Positions 1-7,582 of a stretch of DNA of 37,383 bases are shown one piece after another (positions within the stretch are counted from its first letter, which is position 1; the number at the start of each line of letters is the position of its first letter). The DNA lies in contig CAZAEL010000021.1 in assembly GCA_964484135.1 (NCBI GenBank), positions 1-37,383 of the forward strand, written 5' to 3'. The notes under the pieces were generated by a model. That model did not search any database. It was not told the DNA's origin and saw only the letters and a program-made list of their open reading frames with translations. Position numbers and translations under genes: made by a program. This stretch comes from CAZAEL01 sp964484135 (GTDB lineage: Bacteria; Elusimicrobiota; Elusimicrobia; FEN-1173).

Positions 1-1
1 C

Positions 2-319
2 GGGGCCATGCTCCGCAAGGGGCAGATCGTGCAGTTCCACCTGCGGGACGCCCAGACCTCGGCGGAAGACCTTCGCCTGCTCCTGGGCCGCTTCGCTCCC
101 AAGAAAGACAAGACCAAGGGGGCGTTCCTCTTTTCCTGCCTGGGCCGGGGGGAGCATTTGTACGGCGTGCCGGACCACGACTCCCGCCTGTTCCAGAACA
201 ACCTGGGCCCCGTGCCCCTGGGGGGCTTTTTCTGCAACGGCGAGATCGGCCCGGTGGACGGGACCACGTACCTGCACGGGTACACCAGCTGTTTCGGCCT
301 TTTCCGGCCGCGGCAATAA
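2..319 (+). CDS. FIST C-terminal domain protein, 5' end cut off
   Basis: Only the last ~106 codons are present; the reading frame is open to the left edge, so the true start lies outside the window. The residues fit the FIST_C (ligand-binding sensory) domain: a GAFLFSCLGRGEHLYG block, then PVPLGGFFCNGEIGPVDG and a YLHGYTSCFGLF tail, all typical of the C-terminal half of FIST proteins. FIST domains are thought to bind small ligands such as amino acids and often feed two-component or c-di-GMP pathways. The gene ends 11 nt before the HEAT-repeat gene, and an AAGGAG ribosome-binding site for that gene overlaps its TAA stop, so the two are almost certainly co-transcribed. Family assignment is fairly sure; ligand is unknown. 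Confidence 0.8.
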   Translation, partial: GAMLRKGQIVQFHLRDAQTSAEDLRLLLGRFAPKKDKTKGAFLFSCLGRGEHLYGVPDHDSRLFQNNLGPVPLGGFFCNGEIGPVDGTTYLHGYTSCFGLFRPRQ

Positions 320-330
320 GGAGAAACCTT

Positions 331-2496
331 TTGAAACAGGCGTTACATGAGACCCTGATCCCCGGCCACCTGCGCGCCGCCGTCGTCAGCCAGCGCATCT
401 ACCCCCCCGGCAGCCCCATCGTGGAGCGCTCCGTTCAGCAGACCCTGCAGCTCCTGGAGCAGTCGCTGGAATCCGGAGACGCCCTCACCTTCACCTGCCG
501 CCAGGGCCACATCTACCTGCGCGGCAAGGACCTTCCCGAGGCGGCCCCCCTGGCCCCGCTCCTGGAGGAGCACGGCATCCAGAGCCTGACCTTCCAGCCG
601 GGCGTCACCGCGCCGGAGATCGCCCAGCTGGTGATCCTGCTGAGCCGCAAAAAACTGCCGGACGGCAAGGTGGTGGAGTGGCTCCGGGCCCAACAGGTTG
701 CCCGCATCCAGGTGGACAAGGTGACCATGGTGGAGGTCATGGAGGGCGAGGTGGTCATGAAGCGGGTGGACCAGCTCATGGACGGCGTCAAGGATTTCCC
801 CGGCATGCTGGGGTCCCTGCGGGACGCCTATGAGATGATGGACAAGATGCCGGACGAAAAGTCCCGGGCCGGCGTGCAGGAGCACCTGGCCCGCAAGATG
901 GCGGGCCTGGAGCCTTCGCTCCTGCGGGACATGTTCGAGAACGAGCTCCCCAAGAAGGTGGAGGACTCCGGCCTCCGGACCATGGTCCTGAACGCCATGA
1001 CGCAGGACAAGATCCACGACATCTTCAGCCAGATCGGGGACTGGTACCGGACCCTCCGGGAGCAGACCGGCTCGGACCTGGACGCGGTGGAGCAGCTCAA
1101 CAAGCTGAAGACGTTCCTCGGCAAGATCCTCAACGCGCCGGCCAGCAAGAAGATCCCCTTCGCCCTGTACGAAGAGCTCCTCAACAAGGGCCTCTTGGAC
1201 CAGATTCCGTCCGACATCCGCAAAGGAGAGGAGGACGAGTCGCCGGCCCGTCAGGTGGACCAGATCCTGGAAAAGCCCAGCCCGGCGCTTTTGGAGCAGC
1301 CGGTGCGCGATCAGCTCCCGGCGCTCCTCAAAAAGCTCCTGGACGTGGGGCTGGACGACCTTTCCGAAAAGCTCCTCAAAAAACTCCTCGAGAATTTCTC
1401 CCAGGGGACCCCGGTCCTCCGCCAGATGGCGGCGCGCGTCTCCCGGCAGCTCCTGGAGGTCCTGGCCCTGGAACGGAAGGAATCCCTCTGGAACGTCCTG
1501 TCCGCGGCCGTGGAGCAGCTGGCCGAGACCGAACGTTCCCCCGACGCGTACAAAGAGGCCGCGGAGACCGTGGCCTCCCTGTCGGTCCAACTCGTGCTCC
1601 GCCAGCGGCTCGCCGAGGCCGCGGCGCGCCTGGCCATGCTGCGGCGCCACCGCCACGAGGCCAACCCCCTCGCCCCCAAACGGCCGGACCTGGCGGCCCA
1701 GGCCCTCAAGCTGGCGGCCGAGGGCGCCATGGACGCCCTGCTGGAAAGCCTCCTGTCCCAGGACAAGCGGCGGGAGGAAGAGGCCCAGGCGGTCCTGGTC
1801 CAGTTGGGGGAGGCCGCGGTGCCCGCGTACCTGCGCCTGATCAAAAAATCCGAGAGCGTCCGCCTGCGGCGCCTGGCGGCCAACGCCCTGAAATACGTCG
1901 GCGCCGAGGCCAGGGCCCGATTGGCCGCGGAGTTCCACGTGGGCAACACCACGGAAACGCTCCTGAACGTCCTCAGCGTCCTGGACGACTTCCTGTCTCC
2001 CGACCTGGTTTCCCGCTTCGAGTCTTTCCTGCATTACCCGGACGCCACCATCCGCCGGCGCCTGATCCAGCTCCTGTTGAAGATGTCCGACCCCTCGGCC
2101 CCGGCCCTGCTGGCCAAGTTCCTGGACGACCCGGACGAATCGGTCCAGATCGAAGCCGTCCGCGCGGCGGGGGAGACGAAATCCGCGGAAGCCGTGCCCA
2201 AGCTCGTGGACCTGCTCAAGGGCGGCTCCACGCGCCGGCTGGAAGAAACCTGCCTGGCCCTGGGCCAGACGGCGGACGGGCGGGCCGTGGCCGCGCTCTC
2301 CGAACTGATCGAGCCCAAAACGGGCCTCTTTAAGAAACGGCCCGCCGTGGAGGAGACGGTGCGCGTCCGGGCCGCCTGGGCGCTCTCGCAAATCCGCACC
2401 GCGGAGGCCCGCCAGGCCCTGTCCCGTTGCCTCAAGGACCCCAACCTGCAGATCCAGACGATTGCCCGCCACGCCCTCGACGATCAGAACATTTAA
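331..2496 (+). CDS. HEAT-repeat protein, 721 aa
   Basis: Starts at TTG 331, with AAGGAG 7-8 nt upstream. No signal peptide or membrane segment is visible, so it is probably cytoplasmic. The C-terminal third (about residues 480-720) consists of HEAT/PBS-lyase-like helical repeats, for example DPDESVQIEAVRAAGETKS and VRVRAAWALSQIRTAEARQAL, the kind of solenoid used for protein-protein contacts. The N-terminal ~150 residues form a separate alpha/beta-looking module, and residues ~150-450 are mostly charged helices (LLKKLLDVGLDDLSEKLLKKLL). It sits between a FIST sensor and a TPR protein, so a scaffold or adaptor role is plausible, but no enzymatic motif is visible. The end overlaps the next gene's start by 35 nt. 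Confidence 0.8.
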   Translation: MKQALHETLIPGHLRAAVVSQRIYPPGSPIVERSVQQTLQLLEQSLESGDALTFTCRQGHIYLRGKDLPEAAPLAPLLEEHGIQSLTFQPGVTAPEIAQLVILLSRKKLPDGKVVEWLRAQQVARIQVDKVTMVEVMEGEVVMKRVDQLMDGVKDFPGMLGSLRDAYEMMDKMPDEKSRAGVQEHLARKMAGLEPSLLRDMFENELPKKVEDSGLRTMVLNAMTQDKIHDIFSQIGDWYRTLREQTGSDLDAVEQLNKLKTFLGKILNAPASKKIPFALYEELLNKGLLDQIPSDIRKGEEDESPARQVDQILEKPSPALLEQPVRDQLPALLKKLLDVGLDDLSEKLLKKLLENFSQGTPVLRQMAARVSRQLLEVLALERKESLWNVLSAAVEQLAETERSPDAYKEAAETVASLSVQLVLRQRLAEAAARLAMLRRHRHEANPLAPKRPDLAAQALKLAAEGAMDALLESLLSQDKRREEEAQAVLVQLGEAAVPAYLRLIKKSESVRLRRLAANALKYVGAEARARLAAEFHVGNTTETLLNVLSVLDDFLSPDLVSRFESFLHYPDATIRRRLIQLLLKMSDPSAPALLAKFLDDPDESVQIEAVRAAGETKSAEAVPKLVDLLKGGSTRRLEETCLALGQTADGRAVAALSELIEPKTGLFKKRPAVEETVRVRAAWALSQIRTAEARQALSRCLKDPNLQIQTIARHALDDQNI

Positions 2497-3628
2497 ACTC
2501 CTCTTTTTCGCCGGCCTCCTGGCCTGGGGCGTCGTCCCGGCCGGCGCCGCGGACGACCCCTCCCGGGACGCGCTGGTGCAAACCGGCCTGACCGCCCTGT
2601 ACAACCTGGACTACGAGGGGGCGTACCGCGCCTTCCGACGGCTGGAGACGGAAAACCCGGACGACCCCCTGGGCCCCTACGCCCTCACCACCGCCCATTG
2701 GTGGGAACTCACCAACGAGTTCGACGAAAAGAACCCGGAGCTGGAGCGTCGGTTCCTGGAGGCGGCGGACCGCACCGTGGAAACGGCGCGCCGCCGGCGC
2801 GCGGACGGCAAGGACGCGGCCCAGGACCTGCTCTGCCTGGGCGGGGCCCTGGGGCTCAAGAGCCGCTGGGACGCCATCCAGGGCCACTGGCTCCGGGCGT
2901 ACCGCCACGGCAAGGCCGCGTACAATGCCCAGAAAAAAGCGCTGGAGCTGGACCCGGAGCTGTACGACGCCTCCCTCGGCGTGGGCATCTTTCACTATTA
3001 CACCTCCACCCTGCCCAAGGTCGTGAAAATCCTGGCCCGGCTGGTGTTCGGCGGCAACAAGGAGGAGGGCCTCCGGGAAATCCGCCTGGCCATGACCCGC
3101 GGCCGCTTCTCCCGCACCGCGGCGCGGCTGTTCCTCATCGGCATTTACAACAACACGGAAAAGGACTACGACCAGGCCCTGGCCCTGGTGCGGGAGGGGC
3201 GGCGGGAATTCCCGGAAAGTTCCTTTTTCCACCTGCTGGAGCTGCTGACCCTGGAGAACCGCCGCGAGTGGGACGCCCTCCGCCAGGGGGCGGAGGACTT
3301 CCTGGCGCGCATCGAGGAAGGCCGCCCCTCCTACCGGCCCCAGTACCGCCGCCGGGGCCATTACCTGCGGGGGAACGCCTTCCTGGGCGAAGGACGGTAT
3401 GCGGAAGCCCTGGCCGTGTACGACCGGGTCCTGGCGGAATTTCCCTCGGAGGACCGCTGGATCAGCCTCACCCTCCTGAACCGCGGCAGGACCCACGACC
3501 TCCTGGGACAACGGGACCGGGCCCTGGCCGACTACCGGGCCGTCCTGAAGCGGCGAGACGTCTGGGGCCTGCACGACCAGGCCCGGGAACTCCTGGACAG
3601 GCCGTCGGCCCCTCCCCCTTCCCCCTGA
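2462..3628 (+). CDS. Exported TPR-repeat protein, 388 aa
   Basis: Probable start is TTG 2462, inside the end of the HEAT gene; no better start lies before the signal peptide (KLLFFAGLLAWGVVPAGAA, residues ~12-30), which indicates export with cleavage after the AGAA region. The mature part is alpha-helical with tetratricopeptide repeats: TGLTALYNLDYEGAYRAFRRLE near the N terminus, then GKAAYNAQKKALELDPELYDASLGVGIFHYY, and C-terminal repeats YLRGNAFLGEGRYAEALAVYDRVLAEFP and NRGRTHDLLGQRDRALADYRAVLK. TPR arrays mediate protein-protein contacts; the partner is unknown. The overlap with the upstream gene suggests translational coupling in a FIST-HEAT-TPR operon. No Shine-Dalgarno site is obvious, so the exact start is uncertain. 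Confidence 0.8.
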   Translation: MPATPSTIRTFKLLFFAGLLAWGVVPAGAADDPSRDALVQTGLTALYNLDYEGAYRAFRRLETENPDDPLGPYALTTAHWWELTNEFDEKNPELERRFLEAADRTVETARRRRADGKDAAQDLLCLGGALGLKSRWDAIQGHWLRAYRHGKAAYNAQKKALELDPELYDASLGVGIFHYYTSTLPKVVKILARLVFGGNKEEGLREIRLAMTRGRFSRTAARLFLIGIYNNTEKDYDQALALVREGRREFPESSFFHLLELLTLENRREWDALRQGAEDFLARIEEGRPSYRPQYRRRGHYLRGNAFLGEGRYAEALAVYDRVLAEFPSEDRWISLTLLNRGRTHDLLGQRDRALADYRAVLKRRDVWGLHDQARELLDRPSAPPPSP

Positions 3629-3635
3629 AAAAAAG

Positions 3636-3751
3636 CGGACTTTTATGGTAGACTTCATAGAGGGAGACGCGGCCCCTTCGCGGCGCCCCTCAAGGGAAAT
3701 CCTCTGGGCCTTTTTCAGGGCCGGCCCAGGGAGGTGTCCTTTTTCGCTTTT
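3636..3751 (+). ncRNA. Candidate short structured RNA or leader ending at a terminator
   Basis: An extended -10 (TGGTAGACT, 3647-3655) with a weak CTGAAA -35 over the stop of the TPR gene could start a transcript near 3660. The next ~90 nt can fold into GAGGG...CCCUC enclosing a CGCG/CGCG hairpin, and then into the terminator hairpin at 3701-3734 followed by a U-rich run. This layout fits either a ~90-nt small RNA or a leader with an attenuator before the CHASE gene. It does not match a riboswitch class or 4.5S/6S RNA that I recognise. The promoter is the weak part of the argument. Confidence 0.3.
3701..3751 (+). terminator. Rho-independent terminator after the FIST-HEAT-TPR operon
   Basis: CCTCTGGGCC (3701-3710) pairs with GGCCCAGGGAGG (3723-3734) through a ten-pair stem with a two-base bulge. 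It is followed by TGTCC, five Ts, CGC and four Ts. This is the best intrinsic terminator in the window and separates the first three genes from the CHASE gene. Confidence 0.6.
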
Positions 3752-3837
3752 ATGATCACGACAACGCGTCAAGACTTCTCCCAACAAGCGGAACGCGATG
3801 GCGCGCATAGCGCGGCGGCGCCGGAGGAGCGTGTCCT

Positions 3838-4743
3838 TTGTTAGAAGGGACGACCGAACTGACCTTGGAGAAACCCCTGGTCCCGGAGGAAAAGACCGTC
3901 CGATCCCTGCGCCTTCTGCTCTTGAGCGGCCTCATGGCGCTGGGCCTGGCCGCGCTTATGAGCGTTTCCGTTTGGTTCGTGAAACGGGAATCCCAGAACG
4001 CCTTCAACCTCCGCTCCGCCCAGCTCACGCAATGGCTCCAGTCCAACGCCCAGAGCGCCCTGGACCAGCACCTGGAGGGGCTGGTCCAACTGTCCGGCCT
4101 CTGCGGCTCGGTGCCGCCCTCCGAGCTGCCGGACCAGTTCAAGGGCGGCGCCGCGGAGGCGCTCCGCAAGAACCCCGCCTTCTCCGCCTTCAATTACGTG
4201 AACAACGACTTCGTGGTGGAGGACGTCTATCCCCCGGCCATCAACCGGAGCGCCCTCCGCCTGGACCTCAAAAGCCGCTTCGACGTCCTGCCGGTGGCCC
4301 ACCGGGCCCTGTCCCAAAGGCAGACCGCGGCCACGGACCTGGTGGACCTGGTGCAGGGGGGCCGCGGCGTTCTTTTCTACACGCCCATCGTGCGGGGAGA
4401 CCGCTGGGGGGGCTTCGTGGAAGGGGTCATGAAGCTGGAGGACTTCAACGCCGTTTTCCTGGAAAAGGACCTCGGGGCGGACCACCATTACACCCTGATC
4501 GACGAAACCAGCGGCCGGGAGGTCTTCACCTCCTTCCCCCGGCGCGCCCAGGAGCGGTCCACCCCCTACGACACCTATTTCACCCTGAAGCTGGCGGACC
4601 GCACCTGGTGGGTGGTCCTGCACCCCAAATCCCCGCCGCTCGTGCTTCTGCCGCTGGTCTCCCTCCTCTTGATCGAGCTTTGCCTCGGGGGGGTCGGCCT
4701 TTATCTGTTGTGGCGGAAAGAGTTGCCCCCCTTCTTTTCCTGA
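3838..4743 (+). CDS. CHASE-domain membrane sensor without output domain, 301 aa
   Basis: Start TTG 3838 follows GGAGGAG (3823-3829) at 8 nt spacing. A transmembrane helix (residues ~22-47, LRLLLLSGLMALGLAALMSVSVWFV) leads into ~215 extracytoplasmic residues resembling the CHASE sensory domain (NPAFSAFNYVNNDFVVEDVYPPAINRSALRLDLKSR, later GGRGVLFYTPIVRGDRWGGFVEGVMKLEDF). A second helix at ~266-292 ends in a very short cytoplasmic tail. CHASE domains normally feed histidine kinases, cyclases or GGDEF/EAL proteins, but here the protein stops about nine residues after the second helix, so any output must come from a partner. The alpha/beta hydrolase gene follows after 13 nt and is probably in the same transcript. 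Confidence 0.7.
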   Translation: MLEGTTELTLEKPLVPEEKTVRSLRLLLLSGLMALGLAALMSVSVWFVKRESQNAFNLRSAQLTQWLQSNAQSALDQHLEGLVQLSGLCGSVPPSELPDQFKGGAAEALRKNPAFSAFNYVNNDFVVEDVYPPAINRSALRLDLKSRFDVLPVAHRALSQRQTAATDLVDLVQGGRGVLFYTPIVRGDRWGGFVEGVMKLEDFNAVFLEKDLGADHHYTLIDETSGREVFTSFPRRAQERSTPYDTYFTLKLADRTWWVVLHPKSPPLVLLPLVSLLLIELCLGGVGLYLLWRKELPPFFS

Positions 4744-4756
4744 AGTCCCGTCCCGC

Positions 4757-5563
4757 ATGAAACCGCCCCGCCTCGGGCGGCTCCCGCTGCTCCCTTCTCT
4801 CCTCCTCCTGCTTCCGGCCCTGGCCGGGACCGCGGGCGCGGAAACCCTGCGCGTGCCGGCGCAAGGGCCTTGGCCCGATGACCCGGTCCTGCTGGCCGCG
4901 GACTACGTCCCGCCCCTCACCGCCGGAGCGCCGGTGCTGATCCTGCTCCACGGCCTGGGGAGCCACCGGCGGGAATGGGCTTCTTTGGTCCGGGCCGCCG
5001 AGGCGCGGGGCTGGGGCGCGCTGGCGTACGACGCGCGGGGACACGGAGAAAGCCAGCGCACCCGGCAAGGGCGGACGGTGTCGTGGAAGGATTTTCAGGA
5101 GGACCCCGTTTTCTGGCGGGGGATGGTGGACGATCTGCTCCGCGTGACGGAGGCCCTGCGCGCGCAAAAGGGGATCGCTCCGGAGCGGACGGCGCTGGTG
5201 GGCGCCAGCCTGGGCGCCAACGTGGCTTTGAACGCGGCGGCGCAACGTCCGGAGGCGCGGGCCGTGGCGCTCCTGTCCCCGGGCCTCGGCTACGCGGGGA
5301 TTCAAACCGAACCCGCGATCCGGCAATGGAAAGGCCCTGTCCTGTTCGTCGCGGCCGAACCGGACGCGTACGCCTTTGAAAGCGCGCGGCGGCTGGAGCG
5401 GGCGGCGGGGCCGGAGCGCGGGAAGAGTTTCCTCTTGCGGAAGGGCGGGCCCCGGGGGGCCCACGGAACGCAGCTGTTCGACGGCGGATTGGAAGAACGG
5501 ATCCTGGACTGGATCGGCGGGGAGTTCCCGGCAGAACGGCAAAAAAGGCCTCCGCCGAAATAG
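4757..5563 (+). CDS. Exported alpha/beta hydrolase, 268 aa
   Basis: An N-terminal signal peptide (LLPSLLLLLPALAGTAGA, to about residue 28) indicates export. The rest is a compact alpha/beta hydrolase: oxyanion-side HGLGSH (65-70), YDARGHGES (91-99), nucleophile Ser151 in GASLG (149-153), probable acid Asp203 in AAEPDAY and catalytic His236 in GAHGT. Length and motifs fit small esterase/lipase-like or dienelactone-hydrolase-like enzymes; the substrate cannot be read from sequence. It is 13 nt downstream of the CHASE gene on the same strand. The stop codon is 3 nt from the stop of the convergent UBA-like gene, with no terminator between them. Confidence 0.8.
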   Translation: MKPPRLGRLPLLPSLLLLLPALAGTAGAETLRVPAQGPWPDDPVLLAADYVPPLTAGAPVLILLHGLGSHRREWASLVRAAEARGWGALAYDARGHGESQRTRQGRTVSWKDFQEDPVFWRGMVDDLLRVTEALRAQKGIAPERTALVGASLGANVALNAAAQRPEARAVALLSPGLGYAGIQTEPAIRQWKGPVLFVAAEPDAYAFESARRLERAAGPERGKSFLLRKGGPRGAHGTQLFDGGLEERILDWIGGEFPAERQKRPPPK

Positions 5564-5566
5564 CCT

Positions 5567-6526
5567 TTAAAAAGAGTTGGCCCCCCAGAAAGGAACCCAG
5601 CGCCGCCACCAGCTCAAGGGGGCGCGCCGCTGGATCTTGAGCGGATTGTCCGGCGCCACGTACGCCAGGCCCAGGATGCCCGTGGACAGGCGGGTCTGGA
5701 TCCGCATCATGCCTTCCTCCTCGCGGATCTCCTCCACCGGGACCAGCATGGGCTTGAGCCCCTTTTCGGTCCGTCCGCCGAGGAGCTTGGAAAGGTACTG
5801 GGCGATGTCCCGGACGTCCGTCAGGAGGACGTACACCGAATCCCCCACCTGAACCTCCCGCGCCGGAAGGCCGGAGGCGTCCTGCTCCAAATCCACGTTC
5901 AGCAACAGGGTCCCCCCCGCGCCGCCGTCGGGCGGCCCGGCGATCCAGGCCGAGGAGGAGGCGTCGTCCTCCTTGGACTTGAGGCGGCGGAACTGGTCCA
6001 GGTTCAGGACCTCCCGCAGGAGTTCCAAGGTGAAGGCCGGCTCGGAAAAATATCCGCCCACCACGCGTTCGAAACGCTCCCGGAGCAGGTCCATGCGCCC
6101 GTCCCGCAGGAGATCCGGGAGCGCCCCGCCCTCGCCGGTTTCCAGCCGCTCCAGGAACACGCGCTCCAGCTCCTGGGTGGCGCGCTGCAACGTGCCCTCC
6201 CAGAGACGAAAGGCGTACAGGCTCCTTTCAAAATCGTACCAGTCCTCCTCCAGGGACGTTTCGAAGAGCGCCGGGTTGTAGGACACCACCGCCCGCATGC
6301 GGAGGAATATCTGCCGCCGCGTGTCCGCGATGAAGATGACCAGCCCGTAGAGGTTTTTGCCCGGCAGGTGGAACTTCCCCTTGACCACCACGATGTTGCG
6401 CAGGAGCGTGCCGATGGTGCGGATGGCCTTTTCCAGGTCGTACCCCGCCGAGGTCATGGCCAGCTCGGCCTGGCCCTGGTCGCAGCCCGTTTCTTCCATC
6501 AAGAGGTGTATTTTGTCCTGGGTCAT
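5567..6526 (-). CDS. Uncharacterised protein with N-terminal UBA-like domain, 319 aa
   Basis: Start ATG 6526; no clear Shine-Dalgarno site. Residues ~3-40 (KIHLLMEETGCDQGQAELAMTSAGYDLEKAIRTIG) look like the three-helix UBA/TS-N fold found in EF-Ts and NAC-type proteins. The remaining ~280 residues are soluble: a beta-rich patch (IVVVKGKFHLPGKNLYGLVIFIADTRRQIFLRMRAVV), a long helical middle (residues ~90-170), and a C-terminal part with VQVGDSVYVLLTDVRDIAQYLSKLLGG. I cannot name a family for that part. It is the last gene of the dprA-topA-xerC direction but is separated from xerC by a 107-nt inverted-repeat spacer, so it may not be co-transcribed. Function unknown; binding to a protein or RNA partner through the UBA-like domain is inference. 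Confidence 0.7.
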   Translation of the reverse strand: MTQDKIHLLMEETGCDQGQAELAMTSAGYDLEKAIRTIGTLLRNIVVVKGKFHLPGKNLYGLVIFIADTRRQIFLRMRAVVSYNPALFETSLEEDWYDFERSLYAFRLWEGTLQRATQELERVFLERLETGEGGALPDLLRDGRMDLLRERFERVVGGYFSEPAFTLELLREVLNLDQFRRLKSKEDDASSSAWIAGPPDGGAGGTLLLNVDLEQDASGLPAREVQVGDSVYVLLTDVRDIAQYLSKLLGGRTEKGLKPMLVPVEEIREEEGMMRIQTRLSTGILGLAYVAPDNPLKIQRRAPLSWWRRWVPFWGANSF

Positions 6527-6545
6527 GTGTTAGACAAACAGAAGC

Positions 6546-6628
6546 CGGTGGCAGGTGGCAAGCGGCAGGCGACAAAAAACCAAAATGCCGGGTTTTTCGC
6601 CTGCCACCTGGAACCTGTCACTTGCCAC
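6546..6628. repeat. Inverted repeat built from GGCARGTGRCAGGT-like units
   Basis: The left arm (6546-6580) reads GGTGGCAGGTGGCAAGCGGC followed by AGGCGACAAAAAACC. The reverse complement of the right arm (6589-6628) is closely related and ends GGTGGCAGGCGAAAAACCC. Each arm also contains internal heptamer-like repeats of GGCAGGT/GGCAAGT. Similar CACTTGCCACCTGCC-type repeats occur between genes in many environmental genomes (from memory). It fills most of the xerC/UBA-like gap and could fold into a long hairpin in RNA on either strand. Confidence 0.6.
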
Positions 6629-6633
6629 GCCTT

Positions 6634-7542
6634 TCATGATCGGGGGTGGGACTTCTCATAGATTTTTTTCAGGCGCTCCGCGGTCAAATGCGTGTAGATC
6701 TGCGTGGTGGAAAGGTTCTTGTGCCCCAGCATCTCCTGCACGCTCCTGAGGTCGCAGCCCCGGTCCAGCAGGTGCGTGGCGAAGGAATGCCGCAGGGTGT
6801 GGGGGTGGACCGGCTTCTCCACGCCCGCGGCCCGGGCCCATCGCGCCACCAGGGAGTGCACGGAACGCGCGGTCAGCCGCCCGCCGCGGCGGTTGACGAA
6901 AAGAGGCCGGGCCCGCGGCCCCGAAGACCGGGACAAAGGGTCCAGCCCCCGTTCCTTCAAATAGTCCCGCAACGCTTCCAGGGCCTTCTCTCCCACCGGC
7001 GCCACGCGCTCGCGCCCGCCTTTGCCCAGCGTTCGGAGCGTGCCGTTCCAAAAATCCACGTCCTCCACGTTCAAAGAGGTCAGCTCCCCCACCCGCAGGC
7101 CGGTGGAGTAGAGCGCTTCCAGGATGGCGCCGTCCCGCCGGGTCCACCCCCTCCCGGCCGTCCCCCGGGGAGACAGCAGACGCTCGGCCTCCTTTTCCGA
7201 CAGGAAGGCGGGCATGCGTTTTTCCGGCTTGGGCACGCCCAGGGTCAGAAAAGGGTCGTGGGACAAGACCCCCTCCCGCCGGAGGAAGTGGAAAAAGGAG
7301 CGGAGCGACATGTGCTTGCGCAACAGGGTGCTGCGGCGGTAGGGTTTGTCCTGGAGCTCCGCCAGGTAGGACCGGAGCACGGCCCGGTCGCATTTTTCCA
7401 GGGGCAGGGACCGGAAGCGCGCGGCCATGAACCGGGCGAAGGCGGACAGGTCGGCGCCGTACGCCCGCAGGGTGGAGGCGGGCGCGTTCCTCTCCCCCCT
7501 CAGGTAGACCTGGAACCTTTGGAGCCCCTCTTGAACGTCCAT
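6634..7542 (-). CDS. xerC: Tyrosine recombinase XerC/XerD, 302 aa
   Basis: Chromosome-dimer-resolution recombinase. All catalytic residues are visible: Arg150 in STGLRVGEL, Lys174 in GKGGRER, His248 and Arg251 in HTLRH, His274 in LGHKNLSTT and the nucleophile Tyr283 in QIYTHL. The N-terminal SAM-like core-binding domain covers residues ~1-105. Length is normal for the family. It follows topA by 40 nt and dprA is just upstream; a dprA-topA-xerC order is common in Gram-positive genomes, which favours the xerC name over xerD, although the two cannot be separated by motif alone. It is unlikely to be a mobile-element integrase because its neighbours are housekeeping genes and there are no att-like repeats. 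Confidence 0.9.
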   Translation of the reverse strand: MDVQEGLQRFQVYLRGERNAPASTLRAYGADLSAFARFMAARFRSLPLEKCDRAVLRSYLAELQDKPYRRSTLLRKHMSLRSFFHFLRREGVLSHDPFLTLGVPKPEKRMPAFLSEKEAERLLSPRGTAGRGWTRRDGAILEALYSTGLRVGELTSLNVEDVDFWNGTLRTLGKGGRERVAPVGEKALEALRDYLKERGLDPLSRSSGPRARPLFVNRRGGRLTARSVHSLVARWARAAGVEKPVHPHTLRHSFATHLLDRGCDLRSVQEMLGHKNLSTTQIYTHLTAERLKKIYEKSHPRS

Positions 7543-7582
7543 GTCTCGACCGAAAGGGCCGGCGCCCGCCCCGGCGAGGCGG

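Noticed and set aside
343..2604. A 753-codon open frame antisense to the HEAT gene
   Set aside because: Low-complexity, His/Gly/Arg-rich translation with no family pattern; it is a product of high GC on the strand opposite a good gene.
6634..7542. Mobile-element integrase instead of XerC
   Set aside because: Housekeeping neighbours, typical Xer length and motifs, no attachment-site repeats.
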